Of a stretch of DNA of 64,000 nucleotides, positions 1 through 11,711 are shown piece after piece. This stretch comes from Rhinopomastus cyanomelas (taxonomy: Eukaryota > Chordata > Aves > Bucerotiformes > Rhinopomastidae). Both the position numbers and the translations under genes were made by a program. The stretch is taken from assembly GCA_013400115.1 (NCBI GenBank), contig VXBP01002482.1:62001-126000 (forward strand), given 5' to 3'. Each line of letters opens with the position of its first letter. Positions within the stretch are counted from its first letter, which is position 1. Below the pieces are notes generated by a model. It had not been told where the DNA came from and ran no database searches. It worked only from the letters and a program-made list of their open reading frames with translations.

Positions 1-2363
1 TTCTCCACGTTCAGGCCCTTTTTCTCTTCCCTTGATTTGTTTTTTGCTTCATTTTTTTTTTTGTTTTGAACCCAGTTCCCCACCCAGTCTATGCGGCCCT
101 GCAGCAAGTATTTTGCATTGCCCAGTGTGGCATGTGGCTACTGCCTGAGTGGGGAAGGCCAGGGCTTTTTTCCTCAGGTGAACACTGACTGCAGAAGTCT
201 CAGTGTGGAACAAAAAGAAGCAGCCACGCACAAGCTTGACAATAAAACTTGAGTGTAAGGAAGACCATGCTCTCACCATCACAGCAGGACTGGGGAAGGT
301 GAAAAAACCACGGTAGCGTAGCTTTAGGCAGAACTACCATCACTGGTCCAGTGTTTATTACCAGGCTCAAGAAGAACCCGAATGTCCACATCCTCTGTAT
401 AAAAATTAGCAGCTTTAGCCCAACACTGTTACTCTGAACACAACAATCTCTTCTGCAGGTCTACCTGACCTACACTTAGTGTCTGAGAGTGCACCGTTTA
501 CTGCATTGCCCACCGGGGCGCGTGTATCGCTGATTTATTTGGGGCTGTAAGAGGACAGTGGCAGCCGAATGGAGGATGGAACTTGTTAGGTACAGTAGTT
601 AACTGACAATATATACAGCAAAGGAGGAAGGGAGAGGGAAGGAAGAGGAGGACAGTGCAAATGAGCACCTCCCGTGCCTACAAACACAAGATGTACATCG
701 AACAAAGTGTCAGCCATATGGACACCCAGTACAACATCAACATCCTACTGCTCTGGTTTGTTTTAACATCTGCACTACCAAGCAATCACAAATGGATGGC
801 TTGAGTGAGAAAGGAGGGGGAGGAGGGGAGAGCAGGGAGAATGCAGTACTACAATGCAGAAGGCTGTTTGTTTACAGAGTCTTTGCATTGAATCAGATCC
901 TCACAATACTCATACAGTGAGAACCAAAAGCCATGGCCAAGGTTAATTGTTGGGTTTGGGGCTAGAGGAGAGAGTTCAAGTGGCCGTTATCAAAGTGCCA
1001 TATATACAGTAGGAGACAAACTGGATGTCATCTTAGCTTAGAGTAGGATCAATCCAATTTAAGTCAACTTTTGTTTTCCATTACTGAAAATCCTACAAGC
1101 GTAGTTGGGGAAGGGGGGAAATCTGGGAATATATTCTTGGGTCAGAACCAGAAAACATCTTTAAAAGCCCCAAGACAGCCAAGGGTAGACTCTGAAGTCA
1201 TTATTCACAGGCTAGCAATTCATTCCTTTCCAACAGTCACTTAAGCATTTTGTCCACATAAATTAAAAACTCAAACCCTGGTTCTAAAACCAAGGAAGGC
1301 GATGCCAGGACATTTATTTCCCAGGAGCGAGAATCTCACCTGTGCTGCCTTTTGGAATAATAAAAAGTGCAGACTGTAGCCCATGCTCCTTACTTCTTGT
1401 CCTTGTTGGTCTGTCATCTTGTCCTGGAGCAGTCAATCAGAGATTCCTGGCCATGAACGTCATTCTCAGCAAAACTCATGTTTGCATCATTGCTTAAATC
1501 ATTTCCATCCTGTACACAGCTACTGCAGATCTGAAACTGATCACTGGACTTTTCAAATGCAGAAGGCTGATTCTTGTTGAAAAAAATCAGATTGTTTGGG
1601 TAGGATTTTTTTCACTGTATTTGGTTAAAGAAAAAAAGTGCTAACTTAAAAAAATAACTTTTAAGTGCACGTGGGCTATAAAACCAAACATAAGCTGCCT
1701 AAAATGCAGTCAGAGTTCGAGTCATAACAAGTTGTGCTTTGTTTTTGTCTTTTCTTTCCTTGTTTTTGGTGTGTACAAACACAGCAGGCAACCTGGGCTC
1801 TTGGACTTTCTAGACAGGCAGAAGAACGTTGCACAAGTCTGTTTCAGTCAATTCAACTTTGCAGTGGTTCCCTCTTTCCTTTAACAAAACAAAAACAAAA
1901 CAGAAAACACCCACCCCCACCTACTCCCCCGCTGTGGTTTCTTTCCTGGAATGGCTGCACCTCATAATAAGATGGCTTCATTTTTGTGATCTATGAAAGG
2001 AAAAGGAAATAAAGTGCTTCTTGAGAATAAATCAAAATAAATATACATATTTAATGGCAGGGAAAAAAAAGAGTTCTGAAAGGTGACCTCCAGCCAGGTC
2101 TTTTCTCAGAGAAGTCTTTTCCCCCACGACTTTTTCAAGAGCAATCTGCACAACAGTTGAAGATACAAAAAGTTGCTTTAGCAGCAGAGTTGAATTCCCC
2201 CGAGTCCGTGTCTGCTCCAGCACTGGTTTGTAAAATGTGTGCAAAAAACCTTTGCCCAAAGTGCTGCTCCTCCTGCACAACAGCATCAAATAAAATACAA
2301 AAGAAAGAGGAAAAAAAAAACAGCCCAAAAACCCAACGAAAAAAAAGGGAAAGATTCACCCAG
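1..2363 (-). other. SLC22A23: Probable 3' UTR of SLC22A23
   Basis: This is the region downstream of the SLC22A23 stop codon on the minus strand. No other gene is visible in it. It contains several minus-strand AATAAA hexamers (seen as TTTATT on the plus strand at about 353-358, 534-539 and 1313-1318) and an ATTAAA (about 2050-2055). I cannot tell which of them, if any, is the used polyadenylation site, so the left boundary is unknown and may lie outside the window. There is an A-rich tract on the minus strand at about 51-62. No CR1 fragment is present. A long 3' UTR would fit the human gene as I remember it, but that is recollection and not something the sequence shows. Confidence 0.6.
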
Positions 2364-2721
2364 TTACATTGACTTCATCCCGTTGGCAGTGGTGTTCTCC
2401 GAGATCCCATCGCTCACAGCTGCTGAATCATGAAGGCCAGAGTAATCCTTGAGTTCAGAGTTTGTCAGGAGCAAGGGCTGCTCCCCCTTCTTGTGCGGCA
2501 ACAGAGGCTGCCGGGTGTAATGTTCTCCGTCTGGGATGTTCTCAGGCAGGTTCTGGTTCTTACTTTCTGGCAGCAGCAGAATGCAGATGATGCAGATGAG
2601 CGTACAGCAGGCAAAGATGACGTGGTGGAGGAAGTAACCTTTCTGATTGTGGAGCTCCATGATGGGGGCAGTCAGGCGGCCAAAGCCTGCGCTGGCCAGG
2701 ACCAGCCCCAGCCCACCTCCC
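2364..2721 (-). CDS. SLC22A23: SLC22A23 last coding exon (TM11, TM12, C-terminal tail, stop)
   Basis: This exon encodes the C-terminal 118 residues of an orphan SLC22 organic-ion transporter of the plasma membrane. It starts after a tttgcag acceptor (AG at 2723-2722) with one base completing an Arg codon, and ends with TAA at 2366-2364. It holds TM11 (GLGLVLASAGFG), the loop ELHNQKGYF, a Cys/Ile/Leu-rich TM12 and the post-TM12 motif LLLPES. A 68-residue cytoplasmic tail follows, with NLPENI, GEHYTRQPLLPHKKGEQ, LKDYSGLHD and the end TANGMKSM. The tail is the diagnostic part, since I recognise it as SLC22A23 and not its paralogue SLC22A17. The residue after the junction Arg reads Gly; I recall Cys in human. 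Frames and phase agree with the upstream exon (AG|G). Confidence 0.96.
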
Positions 2722-5700
2722 CTGCAAACACAGCACAGGTGAAAGCTCAGCATGGTTCCTGCCAGCAACCCCCTATCGACGCTGAGGTTGGGAGCCCACA
2801 GCCCCAACAGGTTGCCTAGACTTACCCTGCTATCTGGCAGCCCCCAGGCACCTGAAATCTCTAAAGCAAATCCAGTTTGCCCACAGCTTTGGGATTAACT
2901 TCCTAGACCTCCACTCCCTGTTGAGGATGAGGTAGGTGCCTCACTTCACTCTGTCTTGCTCAAAATCATGGTTATAAGAAGGTTAGCACTGGTGAGCCAA
3001 ACTCTAACCAGGTAACTTCATAAAATACCCTTTATGGCAGAAATGATTATTTGGTCACTGCAATGTCCTTGTGTGCTGGGGTCATACCTGTATGCGTGGA
3101 AGCTGCCTGTGCAAGGTAATTGAGCGCTCTCTCCTGATGCTCAGCTCTGCAAGCAGCCTCTCTTGCAATCCTTTGCCTTGCTCATCAGCATCTCGCCAGG
3201 TCCATGAGCACCTGGCTCACCTCTGGCCACACACACCCCCTGTTTTGAGACACAGCTCATGCTCCCAGCACCTGCTCCCACTGGGTGACCCTGTATAGGA
3301 GCTGCACCTCAGGTGTTTGTCCAGGGCAGACCATTTCCCTCCTCCAGCCATGGCACAACCAAGGCCTCTGGCCAGTGGCATGTCATCCTCAAGTGGCTTG
3401 TTTTAGCAAATTTCTGAGAGTGGCAGCTTGCCCCTCATTTTCCACAGACCCTGCTGCCTGCAGGAGGTGTCCCTGTGAGCTTAATTACTCGCACTCTGCT
3501 CCCTCATTTTCCACCACCACACTTCCTGTGGCTCCTCTGGGAGATGTCATCTATTTCCAGACCTTCTGGTGATCAGTGGGCTCAGGTGCTTCAGTTTCTT
3601 CAGTGGAAGAGATGGAATCATTTGCAATAACTGGACCTTACAGAAGACTCACTGCACAAGGCATGTGAACTGCTTGGAAAATGAAGTTTCCCTGACTGTT
3701 TGGCACATTAGAAACCCCAGCACTGCAACCTACCAGTGCCAGTTCTGCTCAGCACCTCCACTGTGTTAAAGCTGATCTGCACCCAGTCCTTTCCAAAACC
3801 CACTGCTGTTACTGGGCAGCTAAAGGCTGCCCTCGAAACACTGACTGGATCCAAAGCTCACACGTATGCCTTCTGGTTCTCCAGGCTTGGCAGAGCATCT
3901 TTCACAGACAGCAGTGCTTTCCCCAAATACTGCAAAAGCCCTCCTGAGAAACTGGCCAGCTTTCCGATGGCGATTTAGAAACCCAGCTGAATGCAGCCAT
4001 TGTGCCTCCGGCCTCCCTGCAACTCCATCAATGCTCTCGTGTGAGTGATGGGCACCAGCAGCCCCTCAGCGCATGGAAATCACCCTCCAGGCTGGCCCCA
4101 GAACAACAAAAGCCTAGGTCCTTCACACCAGTCCTTGCTCTGGCTGAACTGGATCCCAGCCCCTGAGAAGGACCTGAGGTGAGTTTCAAAAGCCGCTGCA
4201 GGAGGACATCAAACAGGCTGAAAGGAAACAGGAAAAGGCAAAACCAAAGAGGGCTCTGTCATTACTGGTCAAGCAGCTCCAGATTTGGAAGGGAAAAAAG
4301 GCTTTTCCATATGTAGTATTCCAGTGCTACTAAAACCTGGCAGGAGAAGGCTTTGAAAATGCATTTTGGTGTGAGTCCTAGGAGACACTGCTGAACGTTT
4401 GGCTACACTGCAAATCCAAAGTGGAAAAAAACCCCAAATTAAAAAATCAACAAGAAAACTGAAGATACTGCCAGGAAATTTCTGTTGTTCGTGTGCACGT
4501 CAGGAAAATGGGTACAGGGCAAGAGAGGCAGGCCTTTCAGAAGTCACAGTGCTCAGGGTGTTTTGGGCAATGCTCCTCCTTCGTACGAGGGGTCCCATGG
4601 CAGGGGGACAACATCTGGGCTTCACATGTGCTCTCAGGAACAGAGCAAAGCCAAAGGAGCAGGAAGGCTGCTGGTGCCCAGGGCAAGATCCAGCTTCTCC
4701 CCTCACACTCCTAGCGTGGCGGTGGCGGATGTGGGCAGCTTTCCCCAAGCCCTGCTTGCCCAGTAGCAGTGAGACAGGATGGTGCACGTGAGGGTTATGG
4801 TCCTTCACAGTGACAGGACAACCCAGCACTGCAGGGTACCATCATCCTTATTAATAACAGGGACCCTGAAGCACACTCAATGTTCACTCCACTTGCCTGG
4901 AGCCACCCAGCAGAGTCAGAGGAAGCAGAATTTAGGCTCCCAGTCAGGATTTTCTTGCATTTCCTGTAGCAATATAAATGACTTAAGGAAAAAAACTTGC
5001 TAAGGCCACCCTGCCCATCTGACCACGCTCGGCAGATTCTCTTGTGCTTGATGTGGCCAGTTCCTTATCTGGGGTCTTTCAAACAGAGGCAGGGAGAAAA
5101 TTAAGACAACATAAAACCAAACTGACAGGCACATATGTAAATAGCTGTTAGTGTTTTGGGCTCCTGCACGATCATATCCTCACCACTCACTCTGCTTGTC
5201 CCTGTGAAATACATTCACAGAGTCAGACACCTTGGAAGAAAATGCCCTGGATCAGAGACTCTGGCTACTAAGCTGACGGTTCTGCCAGAATCTTTTTGCA
5301 AAGTGAGCAAAAAGGCACAATTTGGAGAAAAAAAGAATAGAAAGAAGAGAGTATCCTCTTCTCTCCCTCCAGCCTGTACGACCTACATTCCTAGGGAACT
5401 CAGGGCAGGCTCCTGAATTGCTGTGGCAGTGCTGAAAGCAGAAAAGCCCCACCTCTGTCCTGTGAGTGAGAACAGTGACTACACAAACTGGTACAAAACC
5501 AGGACTCCGCAAACACGTGGTCTGGGAAGCTCTCCAGTGAAGATCCTCTGTCTGATCTCTGTTGTTGGCCAGAACAAAGACGCTCCTTCACAGAGCCTCT
5601 GCTAAGAGGTGTCTGGGTGCAAAGAGCAAGGTGGCTTCATCTGCAGTAAAGGCAGAGCACTCGCCCCAGTGCTGCTGTAGGAGAGGCAGACCTGCAGAGC

Positions 5701-6174
5701 AGCTAGACACTCACAAAGCATTTACCACCCCGTGTTACGGCACCTCCTTCCCACCGCGGCACCCCGATAGCTGAAAGAGCTCTGCGCACTCAGGGAATTT
5801 CTCTTTTCAGATCAAGCCAGTGACTCACACATCACGGCTTGTAGAAATGCAGCAGAGTCAGCAAGGCAGTAACGTAGTCCAGCCTCACAAACTGGTTCAG
5901 CTACGTATGTAAGACTTCTACGCAACTTCTGTGCTGCCTGTCCTGCTGACAGTCACCACGATGGGACACAAGGTGGAGCACTGAGGAACAAAGCCTGTCT
6001 GCCTGCAGACTTTGCAGCAACAGTAAAGCAAAGAGTGGCCTCGAAATTGCTGTCAGATCTCCAGTTAGGGGGTATTTCCCCTCCTATATAATGTGTTAAG
6101 TTACACAACCAGTTATCAATGGAAGTAAGACATTTCATTGCCATCCTTTGGCAAGAGGGGCTCCAGTGTCTCAC
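2722..6174 (-). other. SLC22A23: SLC22A23 intron between the last two coding exons
   Basis: This intron of 3.45 kb starts with GTGAGA (6174 leftward) and ends with tttgcag (AG at 2723-2722); it is phase 2. I see no gene, CR1 copy or clear repeat in it. Short open frames here (for example around 4399-4829) overlap one another on both strands, show no recognisable domain and look like chance. Confidence 0.85.
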
Positions 6175-6298
6175 CTGATTACTGTGGGTGTGATTTCAGC
6201 ACAAAAGAACACGCTGAGGCTTCCGACGGCATGTGAAGAGAACATACCCACGATGGAGAACGCGGTGGAGAATTTGTCTTTGACGCTGTCACTCATAC
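6175..6298 (-). CDS. SLC22A23: SLC22A23 internal exon (TM10 and AEITPTVIR motif)
   Basis: This 124-nt exon carries two bases that finish a Gly codon, then 40 codons, then AG as the first two bases of an Arg codon. The peptide runs from MSDSVKDKF through TM10 (about FSIVGMFSSHAVGSLSVFF) to AEITPTVIR. The last motif is the SLC22-family signature at the TM10-TM11 loop (usually A-E-hydrophobic-x-P-T-x-x-R). The acceptor is ttggcag|GT (AG at 6300-6299) and the donor is AG|GTGAGA (GT at 6174-6173). The sequence caggtatg occurs at this acceptor and again at the donor of the preceding exon, so intron borders look alike; the GT-AG rule and the frame both fix the junction. Confidence 0.96.
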
Positions 6299-8069
6299 CT
6301 GCCAAGACACGCGTGTTCGAAAGGAGTGAGAACGAGGCCAAACTTCCAAAGGAGGAAACAAGAAAACAGGTTGTGTTACTCACGCTCCCTTGACTAGAGT
6401 TTGGGCTGTTTTTGTAACACTAATTTAAACCTGGTGTTTATAAAATCCACTCTGGGACACAAATGCACATGAAAAAACCATCTTGCCATGCCCTGCCCTG
6501 CCCGAAATGGCAGTGATCGGAGAATTGTTTATGACCAGCCACCACAGAAAGGCAAAACCCAAGGAAAAACACGTGTCTGGGCAGTCTTTTAGGCAACAGC
6601 CACTTCCTTCCGTGTTTGACAGACGAGCAGAGGCAGACAGTGTTCATCAAGCTGTCAGACTCCTGCTGCAGTGTGGTGGCTCAGGCGCTGCAGAAAGCCA
6701 CAGGACAAGAGGGGAAAGAGATAAAAGGGCTCCCACCTCTGTGCTAAGTCCCTCTCTACATGTCACCTGTCTGCAAGGTCTGTCACAACTCCCAGCTTGA
6801 CAGCCTTTGCCTCACAATTCTGGGCAAAATGATACAGCTGATATCTCAGGGATGGTGAAGAACTCAGCTCTATGTCACTCTGTTTGCTCAGTTGGCTCAT
6901 GGCTGGATGGCAGCAAGGTTTCTGGGCAATGAACAATGTCTGTCAAGCACAGAGAGGAACACCCAGCAGATCTAAACAAAGCAGAAAGAAACTACTCTGT
7001 CCAGAAAGACAATACATCCTTCACTTGATCCCCCTTCATTGTCTTCTGTGGGCCCGGGCAGGGTATCTGACCATGGTTGTAGAAGCTCATGTGGTCTGTC
7101 CTGGCCAGTAAGGAGGCCATGATATCCACTGAGGCTGCTGTGACATATGAGGGGGACAGAGTGTGCCTGAGGGGACCGCTGGAGCTTTGCAGCCAATGCC
7201 ACCCAGCTTCCTCCAACCAAGATTCAAGATATGGCCAGAGAAAGGGCTTCTCATCAGCACGGTCCCAAGCAGGTGCACTCTGTGTGTTGAATCCCATGGC
7301 AAGTAACCCCTGCTGTTGTTCTTGCTGAATGTATCAGCTCTTGGGAGAGCAAAACACAACGGGGAGCTCTGAGGTCATGACTTCTGCAACGTGCTACAGC
7401 CTGCTGGGGGCTAAGCCCTTTCTGCAGTGTGCTCCAAGCCTGGGGAAGAAGGAAGCACTGCCAACAGATGAGGTGTGAGAGCACAGCACCCTGCAAACTA
7501 CAGCTCTCCGAGGCTCCCTGGCAACTCCTACACCGTGGGTGATGCTGAGCCACTGACCCTGCAGGGAGTCGAGACTGCTCAGCAAAAGAGACCTTGGAAA
7601 ACGAGGCAAGGACAGGCTTGTTAGATCAAAAACAGAACAGTAGGGTTTGTTCCCCTGTAACCTGCCGCTCTATTGCTGTTTCAGTACTGCAGCCTGGGCT
7701 AAGGTGCCTGCAGAAGCACTTTCTTAGGTGCCCAAGTCCCCTTATCAGAAGGGAGTTGGGCATCTTCCTGGAAAAGACCATCTGGGAATGATGCTTCTGA
7801 GAAAGCTTTGCCCCGTATCTGAAAAGAAACCTTGAGGAGGCTCTGCATCCTCTGTTGTGGGAACGAGTCAGTCTATGGGGAGGTGATGCAGGACCAAGAG
7901 ATTGCACAGGAACAAACAGCCCAGCCTCCGAGCAGAGTCCCAGGGCACTGTGCAGCAGATGTTCACCCTGCAGCCTTCTGCTCTGGGTGCTTTAGCCCCA
8001 GCCTTTCCGACCCCACCTGCTCCCAGAGCAGAGCTTCCTGCATGATGCAGACTTGTCTGTAAACCATAC
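6299..8069 (-). other. SLC22A23: SLC22A23 intron, 1.77 kb
   Basis: This phase 1 intron begins GTATGG (8069 leftward) and ends ttggcag (6299 side). No repeat family or gene is recognisable in it. It is free of CR1. Confidence 0.85.
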
Positions 8070-8102
8070 CTGAGTCTGGAAGTTGACTGTATTTTCCAAT
8101 CA
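8070..8102 (-). CDS. SLC22A23: SLC22A23 33-nt microexon
   Basis: This very short exon carries TG (completing a Leu codon), ten codons IGKYSQLPDS, and a G that starts a Gly codon. It follows a ggatccag acceptor (AG at 8104-8103) and precedes a GTATGG donor (GT at 8069-8068). Its length is a multiple of three, so inclusion or skipping keeps the frame. The peptide lies between TM9 and TM10, in what the MFS topology makes an extracellular loop. It matches the IGKYSQ..DSG segment I recognise from SLC22A23 of other vertebrates, and both neighbouring exons need exactly these phases. Typical SLC22 genes encode a shorter loop here. Confidence 0.93.
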
Positions 8103-10562
8103 CTGGATCCAAGACCATAGGAGCAAGATGAAAATAAAAGAAAGGGAGAGAAAACAAGAACACACTTGTTACATGATTATTCATGTCCAGGGAAATAACA
8201 ACAATAGAAAAAAAGGCAAATCCCACATGCTACCACAACCCCCCCCACCAGCGCACTTCTTCTGCCCCATGCCATGACTGACACATTTTCCTGTGGCCAC
8301 CAGAGAGGACATGCCATTTCCAGGCCCCTTTCAGCTGGAGAACAGAATGCTAATGAGTCAGTGATAACAAAGGAAGCACTAAAGCATTTTCAGAGCCCCA
8401 GAATTGCCACTGGGATTAACACAAAGGCCTCTTTGTTGGTAATGAAGGGGGGGAAGAGAAACTGCTCTTGTGCTGCATCTCTGAGGGAAGGGTAAACAGA
8501 GGCTTTAGTTAGAGAGCAAAACTGGCCATCAGCACAGGCACACTGATGGGAGGCATGTTCCTTGATAAACCTCTGAGCTGGTGGTCCATACCTCACGCCA
8601 GCCACCAGCTGGGAACAGCTCTGTGAGTGACATCCCACTGGGATCCCTTGATACCCCAGGCTACAACCTGGGGGGGTTCGGAGGAAGACTTCAACATGGC
8701 AAACCTCAAGGTGCGCTCAGGTTTCCTGCTGATGGAGATACCCCTGTCCCTCTCTTACACTCCTTCTCAAGTTCTGGTTCTATTGCTAACTACACCCAAG
8801 TTATGCTGAGCTACAGCAGGCAGGAGGCTGTAACAGATGTCACAATCAGAAGGGGCACTGCTTCTCCCCAGATGCTGTCCACCTCTTCTGAAGAAGTGGA
8901 GCATTGAGAACTGGGGGAGAAAAGGTTCTCTGAAGTTCAAGGCTGTCATTTCCTCCTCTTCTCACAAAGAAAGGGGCAAGGGCAGAGCAGGAAAGGCTAG
9001 TGGGCACACACTTTGAGTCCTAGCAAATTCCTTCATCAAACCACCTAAACCCAGTATGGAAAAACGATCCCTACGGGGCATTCTGCCCCATCTCTCAACC
9101 CCTTTTTGCTGTTGAAAACCACAACTGGATTTCCTTTAGTCTGGAACAAACTTTTGTAACTCTGGCACTTTTTCTTTCCCCTAAGCAGCTCTATGTTTGT
9201 TACCTCACAGCAGCAACAAACATCTAGGGTCTTAAGAAAATACAACAATCAGACAAATCTATTGTACAGAGACCCTGACAGCATGCAGCATCTGCACCTG
9301 AACAGCCACATCTGCACCAGGCTGGGGATAAGATGGGACCAGTCGCAGCTGGGATGGCTGCTCAAAGGGGCAAAGGTCTGCTCAAAGGAAGTATAAACAA
9401 CCAAGCTAGGAGAAAACACAGGTGATTTTGAACTTCCTCCATGGCATAAATGAGGTTCCCTGTTTCCCTCCTACACTACCACAAAGTTTAATTTAGTCGA
9501 TGCTTTCACGAAACAGAGTCTGTAAACATGGACAACCCTCGTTGGCTGGGCGCTGCCTTCAGCGTGTGTGAATAAACACTTTCCACTCTCAATGCAAAAA
9601 GCTCTCTTTCTCATTAAAGCCCTTAATTATTTCTAAACTTAGAAATGAAAACCAGCAATAACTAGTGTTCTGGTGTTTGTCTTAAGGACACTTTGCCCAC
9701 AGCACATCTCAGCCCTCTTCCCCCTTCTGTGGAGTAAGGCTTCATGGGACAGGGGTCTAATGACTGGCAGTTTGCAGAGAGCAGCAAAACACTTCCCACC
9801 TTCCCTCTTCTTCAACATCTCTCTGATCCATCACCTTCAGCTTCCTCAACTAACAGAAAACTAAGACAGGGAAATAACATTTAAAAAGGAAAGGGAATAT
9901 TCCTGCAGCAAGTGTAATAACTAAAGCAGCTCCAAAGTGCCAGAGAATGTTCACTACCTGCAAAGGAGGATGTGGGATGCTCTTGCTTTTGGCAGGAACA
10001 ACCCATTTGCCAGGTTGTGCTAACTCACAAGCACACGTTTGTATGCTCACGTGGACTGTACACACACACCCCCCATGTTAAAACAGGGTCTCTCAGCTGT
10101 GTATTCCCATGCTACCTGTGTACTCCTAACATAGCAAGCAGAGAACACACACCTATTCTGCTAACTTCTGCTTGTTTGGAGGCTACTCAAGGAGCAGATT
10201 CAAGTGGGAAAGTTTTCCCTTCCCACCCTCTAACCCAACTGTTTTCCCAGAGAGTATTTAACTGAATTTAAGTTAAAAGTGTTTGTTTGTTTTTAATTGC
10301 CATCTCAACAAGCATTCTATGTCGAGCCTCAATGCTCAACAAGCTCATCCAGAGGGACTCATCCAGAACACAATGCCTTTTGTTAATGAACCCAATACGG
10401 CCAGTATTGAGGAAATCCATCAAATGGAGCGAGCTTCTTAAACATAAAAAAAGCATGTGTGCATCACATCAGATAGAATGTCTGAGAAACCCAAGGCTAC
10501 TGGTAGTATTTCTTCACACATCACACTTCTGTGGTCCAGGCAAGCTCTCATCTCTGACTTAC
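8103..10562 (-). other. SLC22A23: SLC22A23 intron, 2.46 kb
   Basis: This phase 1 intron begins GTAAGT (10562 leftward) and ends atccag (8103 side). I see no CR1 copy, gene or long tandem repeat in it. A C-rich run occurs at about 8240-8248. Confidence 0.85.
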
Positions 10563-10795
10563 AGTTGAGAAGGCCCAGCTGCAGAAGTGATGCCAGAGCT
10601 GTAAGGATCATGAAAAGCAGGAGTCCTCCTCTCCTCCCCAGAAACCCAACCACTGGGCACATAGCCAGGCAGGATGCCAGAGCGATCCCAGCCATGGTGT
10701 AGTAGTCCGCGTAGAAGTTGTGGGTAATGGCCATCTTCGCTTCGTGCCCCATCATGCTCTTCGCAAAGCAGTGGTGTATGCCATAACCAGTGAGC
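10563..10795 (-). CDS. SLC22A23: SLC22A23 internal exon (TM7 end, TM8, GRR loop, TM9)
   Basis: This 233-nt exon contributes a G that completes a Ser codon, 77 codons, and a T that starts a Leu codon. The peptide opens LTGYGIHHCFAKSMMG, continues with NFYADYYTMAGIALASC (TM8), then VGFLGRRGGLLLF and a Leu-rich TM9 ending QLGLLN. FLGRRGG is the major-facilitator cytoplasmic loop motif between TM8 and TM9. The acceptor is tttcccccag (AG at 10797-10796) and the donor is T|GTAAGT (GT at 10562-10561). No stop interrupts the frame. Sequence and phases identify it as SLC22A23. Confidence 0.96.
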
Positions 10796-11099
10796 CTGGG
10801 GGAAACACGAGATCATCGCTGAGAAAGCAGCCACGTCATTCAGCGTAGGAACACGGTAGTGCGGGAAGAATTTCTTCTGCTGAAGGACTACAACACCTGG
10901 TGCAAACAGACTCAACTCATACTTCCAGCTGCTACTGCAAAACTAAGCCAGGGACAACAGCGACAAAAGAAAAACCATTTGCAATCCACCGGCTTCATTC
11001 GCTGCTCAAGACCAGGGTATGAGCAACTGTCTAAGGACTCTTAGTACACGATTGGTTTTCCCAATGCACTTCAAAACTTTCCTCCTTTCCCAGTGCATC

Positions 11100-11460
11100 T
11101 TTAGGTTGGAGGAGACTGAGGGGTGACCTCATTAATGTCTATAAATATTTGAAGGGTGGGTGTCAGGAGGATGGAGCCAGGCTCTTCTACATGTCATCTA
11201 GTGATAGGACAAGGGGCAATGGGTGTGAGCTGGAACATAGGAGGTTCCACATCAATATGAGAAGGAACTTCTTCCCAGTGAGGGTGACAGAGCACTGGAA
11301 GGGGCTGTCCAGGGGCATTGTGGAGTCTCCTTCACTGGAGAGGTTTAAGACCCGCCTGGATGTGTTCCTGTGTGACTTGGTCTAGGTGATCCTGCTGTTG
11401 CAGGGGGATTGGACTAGATGATCTTTTGAGGTCCCTTCCAATCCCTAATGATTCTATGAT
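11100..11460 (+). mobile_element. CR1 LINE 3' fragment, young type
   Basis: This is a 5'-truncated CR1 non-LTR retrotransposon: end of the ORF2 region (gaggagactgaggggtgac), 3' UTR, and the terminal attggactagatgatctt block followed by tgattctatgat. It lies antisense to SLC22A23, just downstream of exon 11712-11814. It resembles the copy at 13747-14088 in inverse orientation over most of its length. Confidence 0.95.
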
Positions 11461-11555
11461 CTGCTGATGGCCACAGAGCCAGCACTGCTGCCAAGCAGCA
11501 GCCTGTGAGCTCAGACACTGGAACACACACACAACACTGATGTATCTTCCAGGAT

Positions 11556-11657
11556 GACAGGCCTGCTGGCCACACTTCTTTTGATGCAGCCCAGGATATG
11601 GTTGGCCCTCTGGGCTGTGATCACACCTTGTTGGCTCACGTCCAAGCTCATTTCCCA
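11556..11657 (-). mobile_element. CR1 LINE internal fragment
   Basis: Read on the minus strand this encodes the CR1 ORF2 segment around 'manually' recognisable words such as tgagccaaca, catcctgggc and gtgtggccagcagg. It is a short internal piece without a 3' tail, in opposite orientation to the adjacent copy at 11100-11460. Borders are approximate. Confidence 0.75.
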
Positions 11658-11711
11658 TTACTGCTTCCATTTCACCCACCACCCAACTAAACAGAAGGAG
11701 ATCAGACTTAC

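Larger units (their letters stand above)
10796..11711 (-). other. SLC22A23: SLC22A23 intron, 0.92 kb, half filled by CR1
   Basis: This phase 2 intron begins GTAAGT (11711 leftward) and ends cccccag (10796 side). It contains a plus-orientation CR1 tail at 11100-11460 and a short minus-orientation CR1 piece at about 11556-11657, which together make up about half of it. The CR1 sequence begins only about 55 bp inside the donor. Confidence 0.9.

Noticed and set aside
2430..2819. 129-codon plus-strand frame
   Set aside because: Antisense of the last SLC22A23 coding exon, whose minus-strand reading is clearly the real one.
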